A stretch of DNA of 64,000 bases from Bacillus_AB infantis_B (lineage in GTDB: Bacteria; Bacillota; Bacilli; Bacillales; Cytobacillaceae): positions 62,001 to 126,000 of the forward strand of contig NZ_VTER01000010.1 of assembly GCF_008180445.1 (NCBI RefSeq). Reading direction: 5' to 3'. Both the position numbers and the translations under genes were made by a program. The notes under the pieces were generated by a model. It saw only the letters and a list, made by a program, of their open reading frames with translations. It was not told the origin of the DNA and made no database searches. Of the stretch, positions 37,623-46,467 are shown piece by piece (position 1 is the first letter of the stretch; each line of letters opens with the position of its first letter).

Positions 37623-39014
37623 TTGAATAAGTGGATTGCCGGGCTGGTGCTGATCCTGATTTTTTTGGCCATCGGAATGTTCATCGTTGAAACGGAGGCA
37701 GGGACTTCCCCGAAAAAAGTTCTATATGTGTCGCCGGACGGCAGCAACAAAAATTCGGGAAGCAAGCAAAGGCCTTTAAAAACCATACAAAAGGCAGCTG
37801 ATTCAGCAGAGCCGGGAACTGTCGTATATGTTAGGAAAGGTATTTATAAGGAGCAGGTTGTTATCAGGGAATCCGGTTCCAAGAATGCGCCTATTATGAT
37901 TAAGTCATATAAGAAAGAGAAAGCAGTATTGGACGGAACAAACCTTCAGGCAAACTGGGACCACCAAGGTCTGATATCCATCCATGATAAAAGTTATATT
38001 ACGGTTGACGGGTTTGAAGTCAGAAACTATAAAACAGCTGAAGAAGATGTGGTGCCGATCGGCATCTCTGTCAGCGGCAGCGGAAAGGGTATCCGGATTT
38101 TGCGGAATCATGTTCACCATATTGAGACGCTACATGATAACGGCAATGCCCACGGGATTGCAGTATATGGAACAAAGGCGCCGGAAGCGATTGAAGATAT
38201 AGAGATTTCGGAGAACCTCGTAGAGGATTTAAAGCTTGGCTGGAGTGAAGCAGTGGTATTAAACGGGAACGTGAGCCATTTTATAGTGACCAAAAATATC
38301 GTCAGGCAGAGCAATAACATCGGAATTGATATGATCGGATTTGAAGGGACATCGCCCCGGGAGGCTTATGACCAGGCCAGGAATGGACTTGTCAGCCATA
38401 ATACCGTCAGCGGGATATCGAGCTATGGAAATCCTGCATATGGCCCCCATTATACAGCCGGCGGCATTTATGTGGATGGAGGAAAGGAAATAAAGATTGA
38501 GGAGAACCGGGTCTATCAGAATGATATCGGCATCGAAGCAGCCAGTGAACATAAAGGGAAGTCGACAAGCGGGATAAATATCCGCAACAATATAATCTTT
38601 GAAAATAGAAGTGCCGGCATTGCCATAGGCGGGTATGACGAAGAAAGAGGCAATACGGTTAAATCCAGCATTACTGATAATGTAATGTATAAGAATGACA
38701 AGGAATATCAGGACGGCGGGCAAGTGCTCATTCAATACAATACTAAACATAATACAATCGAGAATAATATCATGGTTGCGGGTGAATCGGGCCTCTTGAT
38801 CAGCAGCCCTTTCAGGAAAAGTGAAGGCAACAGCATCAACCATAATATGTATTATGTTAGCGGCGGGGAAAAGAAAACTCGTTGGATCTGGGAAGAAGAA
38901 GAAATCTCCGGTTTCAGTGAATATCAAAAGAAAAGCCGGCAGGACGGCAATAGTGTGTTTCAAAAACCGGAATTTATAGAAGAAAAAAAGAGAGACTTCC
39001 GTCTGGAAAAATAG
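37623..39014 (+). CDS. Secreted/anchored right-handed beta-helix protein (DUF1565-like)
   Basis: 463 residues from the chosen start. An N-terminal hydrophobic segment (LNKWIAGLVLILIFLAIGMF) acts as signal or anchor. The next part, LYVSPDGSNKNSGSKQRPLKTIQKAAD, is the usual opening of secreted polysaccharide-lyase-like beta-helix proteins; many NxI/NxV rungs follow to about residue 440. Likely binds or cleaves a polysaccharide outside the cell; no catalytic residues can be assigned. TTG 37623 has GGGAGTG about 9 nt upstream; the ATG at 37569 would add 18 residues but lacks a ribosome site. Confidence 0.8.
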   Translation: MNKWIAGLVLILIFLAIGMFIVETEAGTSPKKVLYVSPDGSNKNSGSKQRPLKTIQKAADSAEPGTVVYVRKGIYKEQVVIRESGSKNAPIMIKSYKKEKAVLDGTNLQANWDHQGLISIHDKSYITVDGFEVRNYKTAEEDVVPIGISVSGSGKGIRILRNHVHHIETLHDNGNAHGIAVYGTKAPEAIEDIEISENLVEDLKLGWSEAVVLNGNVSHFIVTKNIVRQSNNIGIDMIGFEGTSPREAYDQARNGLVSHNTVSGISSYGNPAYGPHYTAGGIYVDGGKEIKIEENRVYQNDIGIEAASEHKGKSTSGINIRNNIIFENRSAGIAIGGYDEERGNTVKSSITDNVMYKNDKEYQDGGQVLIQYNTKHNTIENNIMVAGESGLLISSPFRKSEGNSINHNMYYVSGGEKKTRWIWEEEEISGFSEYQKKSRQDGNSVFQKPEFIEEKKRDFRLEK

Positions 39015-39015
39015 G

Positions 39016-39040
39016 CCTGCACTGCAGGTTTTTTATTTTG
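39016..39040 (+). terminator. Intrinsic terminator after the beta-helix gene
   Basis: Short stem CCTGCA (39016-39021) / TGCAGG (39023-39028) followed by TTTTTTATTTTG. Confidence 0.65.
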
Positions 39041-39257
39041 CTTCCAGGCACGCAGCATCTATGCAATGACCAATCATCAAATGCGGCCCGGAAAAATGGC
39101 GGCGGGCACCTGGCAATGTGGCTCCAGCCTGGGCGAGGGAACTTGTATGCCAGGACCCGAAGTTAGGGTGTGGCGCGTACGTATGCTAAAATGCTGGTAG
39201 AGGGTTATTTTATACAGATCAATTATTGTTTGCAGCAGAAATAAGGGGGGATTTGAA

Positions 39258-40649
39258 ATGAGCCAGAATCAATTCTTGCTTTTTGATCATAAAAAACAGA
39301 TCAGTCTAAAAGCGGAGCGGGCAGCATTTTATCTGCAAGGTCAGATAATTGAAGCGTTCAGTGAAAAAAATGAAGTTTATTATCTTATCTTTTATAAATA
39401 TCATTTCCTGACAGCGGTGAAAACCACGAAACTCCGCCGCCATTCTTACATTGAGCTCGCCTTTAAAAAAGGCATGATCTTTGAAAGTCCCCACCCGCTT
39501 ATCAAAATATTGCTTTCTTCTAATCACCCTTGCCAATGCATCAGCTTCAATCAGCTGCTAAAAAAGCTGGAAAGGCAATATACCCCCCTGGAAAAGTCAT
39601 TTATTCTTACCTTTTTCGAATCACTGATACCCAAAAGGGATCTGTTCAACGAAATTAAATCCGTCTATTATGAATACCGCCGCAATGGAGACTATTTTTC
39701 AGGCTACCAGATGATCCGCCTGATCATGGAATTTGCCCCAAAAACGAGTCTGGCTGTTTCGCATAGCAATGATATGATCTTCAGTAAATATGCATGGAGG
39801 TACAGTGAAAAGCCTGAGGAGCTGTTTGCCAAAGATCCCATCTTTGCAGAAAAAACACTCTATTCCCAGAGGGCGGACGACGTATGCTTCCAGCAGCTTA
39901 TTGACCGGCTGGAAAAAGAGTCCCGCTGGATGGACCTCATCGCCTTATCCATACAAAAACTCATAGCGTCACCTTCACCTGACTGCTATGCCCATCTTTT
40001 AAAATTGCTTGCTCACCATACAGAAATAGATTCCCTCCACATTCAAGAGTCCTTATCTTTTCAATTGTCTGCCTTCCTTCCATTGCAAAAGGATCTATTA
40101 GAAAAATATATACAAAACCATGCTGCTGATAAAGTTTTCAAACTGATGAAAACCAGCGCTTTTCAGCTGGATGATTCTCAGATATATGCCGTTGGGGAAA
40201 TGCTGGAAAAGTGGGAGCCGGATAACCAGCCTGTCCAGCCTGAACTGCTGTATCCCCTCATCAAGCGATATACTAGCACATTCCCTGAAAAAGCTGATAA
40301 ACTCCTTGAAAAGTTTGTCATTTCGATGCTGAATACTCATGAGCTGCCATATATCCAAAATTGGCTGAAGCCATTAAAAGACAAGCATAAGAAGCTGCTG
40401 ATAGTTGAAAAAATTGATAAGATGCAAAAGCTTTATGAAGATCCCGACGATATGCAGCAGCTTGGGGAGCTGTATTTTGAACTGAGCCAGCTGGATAAAG
40501 CGGTTGAATGCTTCAGCTGGGAAATGGAGCTGAAGCCGGCTGACCCGAGACCTCTGCAATGGCTGGCGAAAACCTACCATGAAAAGGGGATGGACTGCGA
40601 ATCAGACGCCTATCGCCAGCTGTGTATCCAGCTCCAGAAAAGGGCTTGA
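39258..40649 (+). CDS. Uncharacterised soluble protein with C-terminal TPR-like repeats
   Basis: 463 residues, no signal peptide or membrane segment, rich in helices. The last 60 residues (LGELYFELSQLDKAVECFSWEMELKPADPRPLQWLAKTYHEKG region) read as one or two tetratricopeptide repeats; the rest has SEL1/HEAT-like helical character but no motif I can name. ATG 39258 after AGGGGGG. Isolated, with a strong terminator of the dispersed hairpin family after it. Function unknown; probably a protein-protein interaction scaffold. Confidence 0.8.
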   Translation: MSQNQFLLFDHKKQISLKAERAAFYLQGQIIEAFSEKNEVYYLIFYKYHFLTAVKTTKLRRHSYIELAFKKGMIFESPHPLIKILLSSNHPCQCISFNQLLKKLERQYTPLEKSFILTFFESLIPKRDLFNEIKSVYYEYRRNGDYFSGYQMIRLIMEFAPKTSLAVSHSNDMIFSKYAWRYSEKPEELFAKDPIFAEKTLYSQRADDVCFQQLIDRLEKESRWMDLIALSIQKLIASPSPDCYAHLLKLLAHHTEIDSLHIQESLSFQLSAFLPLQKDLLEKYIQNHAADKVFKLMKTSAFQLDDSQIYAVGEMLEKWEPDNQPVQPELLYPLIKRYTSTFPEKADKLLEKFVISMLNTHELPYIQNWLKPLKDKHKKLLIVEKIDKMQKLYEDPDDMQQLGELYFELSQLDKAVECFSWEMELKPADPRPLQWLAKTYHEKGMDCESDAYRQLCIQLQKRA

Positions 40650-40683
40650 ACCGGCCGGTGCCTGCCCCTGATCCCCTAATACA

Positions 40684-40722
40684 AAAAAGGTGCCTGCCCC
40701 CTGATGGGGCAGGCACCTTTTT
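40684..40722. terminator. Bidirectional terminator made of a GGTGCCTGCCCC hairpin
   Basis: Perfect 17-bp stem 40684-40700 / 40706-40722 (GGTGCCTGCCCC / GGGGCAGGCACC plus A/T runs). A half copy, CCGGTGCCTGCCCCTG, lies just upstream at 40656-40671. Confidence 0.9.
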
Positions 40723-40731
40723 GGAGAGCAT

Positions 40732-41277
40732 CTACTCTTCCTTTTTTTCATCTTCAGACTTTGTCAGTTCAAAGATCTCCCTTGATTCAAAAAGATCGAT
40801 GACTTTGTCGAGCCAGGTATAGTATTCGATGGCGTAGGTGATCTTTTGAAGATGGTTTTCGGCTTTTTTTACCGTTTCATCATCTTCTGTATGTGAGAGG
40901 ACTTCTTCCAGGTCCTTGAGTGATCTAAGCGAGGCATCCAGGTTCATCTGTGTTCCTTTTCTCCATTGCGTACAAAAGCGATCGATGAAATTCTGGTACC
41001 AATCCCCTTTAACCTGGTATAAATCTTTTCTTTCTCCTTTTCGCCAGACCTTTTCAACCATATTTAATTCCAGCAGGGTCCTGACACCAGTGGACATACT
41101 GGTTTTGCTCATTTCGAGCTCTTCCTTCAATTCATCCAATGTCATGGGTTTATTTTCAAAATAGAGGGTTCCATAGATACGCCCGATAGAGGCGGGAACT
41201 CCGTATAAATGCATGTTTCTCGCGACAGATTCAATGACTCTCTCCCGTGCCTGTGCGACCAATTCTTCGTTATGCAT
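40732..41277 (-). CDS. GbsR/OpcR-type transcriptional regulator
   Basis: 181-residue MarR/GbsR-family winged-helix protein. The N-terminal VIESVARNMHLYGVPASIGRIYGTLYF and the LKEELEMSKTSMSTGVRTLLELNMVEKVWRKGERKDLY DNA-binding region are typical of GbsR and OpcR, which repress choline and glycine-betaine uptake or synthesis genes in B. subtilis. It is divergent from an opuA operon, and the shared intergenic region contains a perfect palindrome. It is therefore likely the local repressor of opuA, an arrangement differing from B. subtilis. Confidence 0.9.
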   Translation of the reverse strand: MHNEELVAQARERVIESVARNMHLYGVPASIGRIYGTLYFENKPMTLDELKEELEMSKTSMSTGVRTLLELNMVEKVWRKGERKDLYQVKGDWYQNFIDRFCTQWRKGTQMNLDASLRSLKDLEEVLSHTEDDETVKKAENHLQKITYAIEYYTWLDKVIDLFESREIFELTKSEDEKKEE

Positions 41278-41431
41278 GATACACCACCATTCTAGTCACA
41301 AATGAGAGGATAATTATGCTAATCCTTTCATCTTGATTCATTTTAAAGTTTGCATTCACTAAAGTAAAGCAAATGCAAGCAGCGAGAAAGAGAGCATATT
41401 AGAAGAAATCTAAGAATAAGATAATTTAGAA

Positions 41432-41451
41432 CGTACAGTTTAAACTGTACG
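41432..41451. promoter_or_regulatory. Perfect 20-bp palindrome, candidate GbsR-type operator
   Basis: CGTACAGTTTAAACTGTACG is its own reverse complement at every position. It lies between the divergent regulator and opuAA, about 35 nt upstream of the opuA -35 box. Confidence 0.65.
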
Positions 41452-41485
41452 AACTTTATTGATGGAATATGATGGATTAACGGGT

Positions 41486-41515
41486 TTGTTTCATCAGACT
41501 AAAGTCCCTTATACT
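41486..41515 (+). promoter_or_regulatory. Predicted opuA promoter
   Basis: TTGTTT (41486-41491), 18 nt, TATACT (41510-41515), about 73 nt before the opuAA start codon. Confidence 0.55.
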
Positions 41516-41588
41516 TTTTAAGTACGCTGGAAAAACAGTTCGATTCGACAGAAATCGTCATGTATAAACAAAGTTTAGAGGTGGATTT

Positions 41589-42812
41589 ATGGCTGAAAAG
41601 AAAATAAGCGTCCAAAATGTTACGAAAGTCTTTGGTAAATCGCCAAGCCAGGGAGTCAGACTCCTGAATGAGGGGAAATCAAAGCGGGAGATCCTTGAAA
41701 AGACCGGAATGACCGTCGGAGTCAATAAAGCGAGCTTTGATGTGTATGCCGGGGAAATATTCGTCATCATGGGATTATCCGGGAGCGGAAAATCCACATT
41801 GGTCAGGATGCTGAATCGGCTGATCGATCCGACCGATGGAGAAGTACATATTGATGGAAAGAACATCGTTAAGCTCAACCCCCAAGAGCTGCGGGAAGTA
41901 AGACGGAAGAAACTGAGCATGGTATTCCAGCGCTTCGCATTATTCCCTCACCGAACTGTTCTCGAAAATACTGAATACGGCCTTGAAATCCAAGGAGCAG
42001 AAAAGTCCGCATGCAGACAGAAGGCAATGGAGTCATTAGAGCTTGTCGGCCTTAAAGGATATGAAAACAGCTATCCGAGCGAACTGAGCGGCGGTATGCA
42101 GCAGCGTGTCGGCCTGGCCCGCGCCCTTGCGAACGACCCTGACATCCTGCTGATGGATGAAGCGTTCAGTGCACTCGATCCATTGATCCGCAAAGATATG
42201 CAGAACGAATTGCTTGAACTGCAGGAAAAGATGGAAAAAACGATTGTCTTCATCACCCATGATCTTGATGAAGCCCTCCGCATCGGCGACCGAATTGCTC
42301 TGATGAAGGATGGGAACATCGTCCAGATCGGGACGCCTGAAGAAATCATGACAAACCCTGCCAATGAATATGTGGAGCGGTTTGTTGAGGATGTTGACCT
42401 CTCTAAGGTCCTCACGGCAGAGCATGTCATGAAACGCCCTGAAATGGTGCGCATTGACCGCGGCCCGCGTGTGGCTGTAAAGGTCATGAAGAATGAAGGG
42501 ATATCCCATCTGTTCGTTGTTGACAGCAAGCAGAAGCTCCTCGGCACCGTCACAATCGAAGCTGCTTCAGCTGCCGTCAAGAACCAGCAGACCCTTGAAG
42601 AAATCCTCATTACTGATCTCAGTCCCATTAAACCGGAGACCCTTCTCGTAGACTTGTTCGAGCAGGTGGCTACGGCTGTACTGCCGCTGCCTGTCATCAA
42701 TGAGGAAGGACGGCTCAAGGGAGTCATTGTAAGGGGCGCTGTCCTTGGTGCACTTGCAGGGCTGGAGTCTGATCTGAATGCAGAGCAGGGAAATGAGGTG
42801 GAAAGCATATGA
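41589..42812 (+). CDS. opuAA: Glycine betaine ABC transporter ATP-binding protein
   Basis: 407-residue ATPase of the osmoprotectant importer. Walker A GLSGSGKST (62-70), the OpuA/ProV-specific N-terminal segment LLNEGKSKREILEKTGMTVGVN, signature LSGGMQQRVGLARAL, Walker B LLMDEAFSALDP and switch THDLDEAL. Residues about 280-400 form two CBS domains, which sense ionic strength in OpuA-type transporters. Overlaps opuAB by 4 nt. Confidence 0.96.
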   Translation: MAEKKISVQNVTKVFGKSPSQGVRLLNEGKSKREILEKTGMTVGVNKASFDVYAGEIFVIMGLSGSGKSTLVRMLNRLIDPTDGEVHIDGKNIVKLNPQELREVRRKKLSMVFQRFALFPHRTVLENTEYGLEIQGAEKSACRQKAMESLELVGLKGYENSYPSELSGGMQQRVGLARALANDPDILLMDEAFSALDPLIRKDMQNELLELQEKMEKTIVFITHDLDEALRIGDRIALMKDGNIVQIGTPEEIMTNPANEYVERFVEDVDLSKVLTAEHVMKRPEMVRIDRGPRVAVKVMKNEGISHLFVVDSKQKLLGTVTIEAASAAVKNQQTLEEILITDLSPIKPETLLVDLFEQVATAVLPLPVINEEGRLKGVIVRGAVLGALAGLESDLNAEQGNEVESI

Positions 42813-43642
42813 CATTTTTGCCGAAGCTTCCGTTAGCCAGCTGGGTAGATAGTGCGGTCAGCTGGATCAAAGACATTCTGGGCCCGTTCTTTGACATCCT
42901 GACAGATGGAATCGGAGCAGTTGTTGAATTCTTTGTCATGGTATTGGAATCGATCCCGGCACTGCTGCTGATTTTGATTTTTGCAGGCTTGGCCTGGTGG
43001 GTAAGCCGCTGGACGATAGCATTATTTACCGCTATAGGTTTATTGCTGATAGATAATCTCGGCTATTGGGATGGAACGATCGATACGCTTGCCCTTGTCC
43101 TGGCATCGGTCATTATATCGATCATCATAGGAATTCCTATTGGAATCTGGATTTCACAAAGCGATCGTGCGCAAAGCTTCCTTACACCGATCCTTGACTT
43201 TATGCAGACGATGCCGGCCTTTGTTTATTTGATCCCTGCCATCATTTTCTTCGGGATCGGGGTCGTACCGGGTATCATTGCTTCCGTCATCTTCTCGATG
43301 CCGCCGACGATCCGGTTGACCAATCTCGGGATCCGCCAGGTGCCGGAGGATCTTGTAGAAGCATCTAACGCATTTGGATCAACGCCAAGCCAGAAATTAT
43401 TCAAGGTTCAGCTGCCATTGGCAATGAACACCATCATGGCCGGAATCAACCAAAGCATCATGCTTGCTTTATCCATGGTTGTAATCGCATCACTTGTAGG
43501 TGCGCCGGGACTGGGGGCAGATGTGTACCGTGCCGTGACCCAGCTGAAAGTCGGTACAGGTTTTGAAGCTGGCCTTGCCATCGTCATCCTGGCGATCGTG
43601 CTTGACCGGATTTCTCAAAATATAAGAATCACTAAAAACTAA
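42809..43642 (+). CDS. opuAB: Glycine betaine ABC transporter permease
   Basis: 277-residue permease with about seven helices; LDFMQTMPAFVYLIPAIIFFGIG and the EAA-loop FGSTPSQKLFKVQLPLAMNTIMAGINQSIM are typical of ProW/OpuAB. Length close to B. subtilis OpuAB. Confidence 0.96.
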   Translation: MTFLPKLPLASWVDSAVSWIKDILGPFFDILTDGIGAVVEFFVMVLESIPALLLILIFAGLAWWVSRWTIALFTAIGLLLIDNLGYWDGTIDTLALVLASVIISIIIGIPIGIWISQSDRAQSFLTPILDFMQTMPAFVYLIPAIIFFGIGVVPGIIASVIFSMPPTIRLTNLGIRQVPEDLVEASNAFGSTPSQKLFKVQLPLAMNTIMAGINQSIMLALSMVVIASLVGAPGLGADVYRAVTQLKVGTGFEAGLAIVILAIVLDRISQNIRITKN

Positions 43643-43657
43643 GGGGGAAGAAACACT

Positions 43658-44548
43658 ATGAAAAAATTGCGTATGGCCGGATTGGCTTCAATCCTTGCAT
43701 TGTCTGTCGGATTGGCTGCCTGCGGAAATGATTCTGAAGATACAAAGGAAGGCAGCACGATCGGTGATGGAGTGGATTACAAAATCACTGGCATCGAGCC
43801 TGGTGCCGGAATCATGTCGGCAACCAATAAAGCATTGGAAGAGTATGATAATCTGGAAGACTATACACTGGTTGAGTCATCTTCGGCTGCCATGGCTGCT
43901 GAGCTGGACAACGCCATCAAAGATGAAGAGCCTATCATCGTTACTGGCTGGACGCCGCACTGGATGTTCGCTAAGTATGATCTGAAATATCTGGAAGACC
44001 CTAAAGGGATCTATGGTGAAGCAGAGAAAATCGAAACCTTCACACGCAAAGGCCTGGAAGAAGACCAGCCAAGTGCCTACAAAGTGCTTGACCAATTCTT
44101 CTGGACAAATGACGACATCGGTGAAGTCATGGTTGCGATCCAGGAAGGGACAGACCCTGCCGAAGCTGCTGACACATGGGTGAAAGACAACAGCGATAAA
44201 GTAGCCGAGTGGACAAACGGTGCAGAGGAAGTAAGCGGGGAAGACATCTCCCTCTCTTATGTAGCCTGGGATTCAGAGATTGCAAGTACTAATGTCGTAG
44301 CGAAAGTGTTGGAGAGCATTGGCTATAATGTGGAAATGGTTCAATTGGATGCAGGCCCAATGTTTACAGCTGTTGCTAATGGTGACGCAGATGCAACTGT
44401 ATCCGCGTGGCTTCCGCTGACTCATAAAGATTATCTGGATCAGTATGGCGACGATATGGAACGCCTTGGTGAAAACCTTGAAGGCGCCAAAACAGGACTT
44501 GTCGTTCCTTCTTATGTGGAAGCTGATTCAATCGAAGACTTGGATTAA
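43658..44548 (+). CDS. opuAC: Glycine betaine-binding lipoprotein
   Basis: 296-residue extracellular receptor. Signal with lipobox LAAC (Cys22), then a type II binding fold. IVTGWTPHWMFAKYDLKYLEDP holds the Trp/His residues of the quaternary-ammonium cage, and VSAWLPLTHKDYL the second set. Acidic composition fits an extracellular osmoprotectant receptor. RBS GGGGGAAG; 15 nt after opuAB. Confidence 0.96.
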   Translation: MKKLRMAGLASILALSVGLAACGNDSEDTKEGSTIGDGVDYKITGIEPGAGIMSATNKALEEYDNLEDYTLVESSSAAMAAELDNAIKDEEPIIVTGWTPHWMFAKYDLKYLEDPKGIYGEAEKIETFTRKGLEEDQPSAYKVLDQFFWTNDDIGEVMVAIQEGTDPAEAADTWVKDNSDKVAEWTNGAEEVSGEDISLSYVAWDSEIASTNVVAKVLESIGYNVEMVQLDAGPMFTAVANGDADATVSAWLPLTHKDYLDQYGDDMERLGENLEGAKTGLVVPSYVEADSIEDLD

Positions 44549-44553
44549 TAATG

Positions 44554-44585
44554 AAAGAGCCGGGGGATGCCTCCGGCTCTTTTTC
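44554..44585 (+). terminator. Intrinsic terminator of the opuA operon
   Basis: AAAGAGCCGG (44554-44563) / CCGGCTCTTT (44573-44582) followed by TTTTC. Confidence 0.85.
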
Positions 44586-44901
44586 TGGCTGTATAGGAAT
44601 TTATAGATTGTAAGTCTTGTGGATGTATGTCGATTCTTTGTTCCTGATCACTTTAGAAGCTTGAGGGCTTCAGCTGCTTTGCGGGCAAAAATGCAAAAGA
44701 GTTTCCAATAGATTGAAAGTGAATGTACTTAATAGAGGCATATCCCTGGATGTGTCTCTGTTTCTAGCAATAGCAGCCGGACCAGACCCGTTTTTGCAGT
44801 AAAACCGTGCTCGCACTCTTTATCAGACAAGCAATCAATAGTGCCTTGTCCAAGCACTCCCTCTCTCCTTGCATATTTTATAAGGAAGGAGGATAAACAT
44901 T
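44586..44901 (+). promoter_or_regulatory. Upstream region with a possible mother-cell sigma -10 element
   Basis: 316 bp without a gene. CATATTTTA at 44872-44880 fits the sigma-K -10 pattern CATANNNTA, with GCAC 14-17 nt before it, and overlaps the space before AAGGAAGGAGG. Nothing else recognised. Confidence 0.4.
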
Positions 44902-46308
44902 ATGACTGAATTCATCGTGAATCCAGGCCAGCGCATTCAGGATTTTATTGATGAAGCTGAGCCTGGAGATATTATTATTGTGAACCCGGGGACCTATGAT
45001 GAGCCTGATATAACAGGTCCTGCACTCATCAGGATTGATAAGCCGCTGACAGTGAGGTCCAGTGGTGGGCCTGAAGTGACGTTTTTGAATGGAAACAGTG
45101 CAGAAGAGCGTAATATTGTGGTGGAGATTTCTGCAGCCAATGTGGTTCTTGAGGGCTTTACGATCACAAATCCGCTTTACAGCGGTTCCGCGGAAGCTGT
45201 TGGAGTCAGGACCCGATTAATAGACCAGGCTGTTGCGCCGAGTGATGTAGAGATTCGCGGAAACATCATCAGGGAAATTGGAACACCGGCCCGGCAGGCA
45301 ATTGAAGGGACATATGGAATCAGGACGAGTGCGATAGAAAGGCTTCGGGCAGCTGATAATGAAATCACTGAGATCAGGCATGCGAGTGCCTCTGCGCCGG
45401 CCATTGGCATTTCTATTGAGGGGACCTCTCAGCAGCAGCTTGCCAATGACGTAACACTTGCGGATAACCGGGTTTACAATATTCAAGCCCCGAGTGAAGA
45501 AAGCACTGCGGTCGCTGTAAAAAGAGAAACGGCAAATGTTTTTGTACGGGGGAATAGAATTGAGGCACCTGAGGGAGGTGCTGCCAATGTGAAGAGAGGG
45601 ATCACGACAAGCCCCGAAGTAAGAGGCCGGGTGGAAATCGCGGTAAATACCGTTAAAGGGGCCACTGATGCCGGAATGAGGCTCGGAAGCCCGGCAGAAC
45701 AAGTGGTGACCAGGAACAGGATTCTAGAAAACAGAATTGGCATCTTCGTCGAGGCTACTGCAGTGACACCGCCAGTGATTCAGCTTAACACATTCAGCGG
45801 CAATGAAGAGTGGGGTTTATTCAACGCCTCTGCTGTAACAGTCAATGCGGAAAACAATTACTGGGGACCCGCCGGACCGAACACACCTGGCGGGGATGAC
45901 ATCGGCGGGCCAGGCCCGGTTGAGTTCATCCCTTTTCTGCGGGTGCCGCCTGGAGTGCCGTTCGTTACTACCGGGCCGATTGCCAACCTGCCATCAGCAT
46001 CAAGGCCAATTACCCAGCTTTATGTTGTGATCGAAAATGTCAGTGACACGCAGGAAACGGTCCGGATAGAGGGCTATTATTTGACTGACACCCAGAATCT
46101 CTATGCACTGGAGCTGAACCCGCTCGCGCCGGAAAGTTCGCCGGATTCCACCATCACAAGGACCTATTATGCCAACTTCGATTTATTTGAATTCAGGTTC
46201 TTCCCTTCCAGTGACAGAGTCCTGATTTCTGTCTGGGGACTGGATGCCGATGGCCGGCTTGCCGGCAAACGGAGCCTGGTGAATAGTGAATTGACCAGAT
46301 TCAGTTAA
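44902..46308 (+). CDS. Right-handed parallel beta-helix protein without signal peptide
   Basis: 468 residues. The N-terminus (VNPGQRIQDFIDEAEPGDIIIVNPGTYDEP) begins a pectate-lyase-like beta-helix that continues to about residue 330, closing with the common NYWGPAGPN motif. Residues about 350-468 are a separate beta-rich domain. No signal peptide and no catalytic motif are visible. Spore-coat or exosporium proteins often lack signals, so a structural spore-surface role is possible, supported only by the promoter-like element upstream and the glycosyltransferase downstream. Confidence 0.8.
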   Translation: MTEFIVNPGQRIQDFIDEAEPGDIIIVNPGTYDEPDITGPALIRIDKPLTVRSSGGPEVTFLNGNSAEERNIVVEISAANVVLEGFTITNPLYSGSAEAVGVRTRLIDQAVAPSDVEIRGNIIREIGTPARQAIEGTYGIRTSAIERLRAADNEITEIRHASASAPAIGISIEGTSQQQLANDVTLADNRVYNIQAPSEESTAVAVKRETANVFVRGNRIEAPEGGAANVKRGITTSPEVRGRVEIAVNTVKGATDAGMRLGSPAEQVVTRNRILENRIGIFVEATAVTPPVIQLNTFSGNEEWGLFNASAVTVNAENNYWGPAGPNTPGGDDIGGPGPVEFIPFLRVPPGVPFVTTGPIANLPSASRPITQLYVVIENVSDTQETVRIEGYYLTDTQNLYALELNPLAPESSPDSTITRTYYANFDLFEFRFFPSSDRVLISVWGLDADGRLAGKRSLVNSELTRFS

Positions 46309-46326
46309 GGAGAATGCTTTTAAGTA

Positions 46327-46360
46327 GGGTCCTATTTATATGGACCCCTTTTTATCTTTT
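46327..46360 (+). terminator. Intrinsic terminator after the beta-helix gene
   Basis: GGGTCC (46327-46332) / GGACCC (46342-46347), then CTTTTTATCTTTTTT. Confidence 0.6.
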
Positions 46361-46380
46361 TTACCTCAAATGCCCTTCAC

Positions 46381-46407
46381 ACAGAATACATTCCACTACA
46401 TATATTA
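46381..46407 (+). promoter_or_regulatory. Sigma-K-like promoter
   Basis: AC (46381-46382), 16 nt, CATATATTA (46399-46407) matches the sigma-K consensus AC-N16-CATANNNTA. It is 61 nt before the glycosyltransferase start codon. A short motif, so chance matches are possible. Confidence 0.45.
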
Positions 46408-46467
46408 AATGAGATTAATATTTTCTGGCAAAGAGAATAGGCTTAAGTTTAGAAAGGAGAAAACCAT

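Noticed and set aside
38259..38963. 234-residue minus-strand frame with hydrophobic content
   Set aside because: Antisense of the beta-helix gene; the hydrophobic look comes from the repeated Asn/Ile rungs read backwards.
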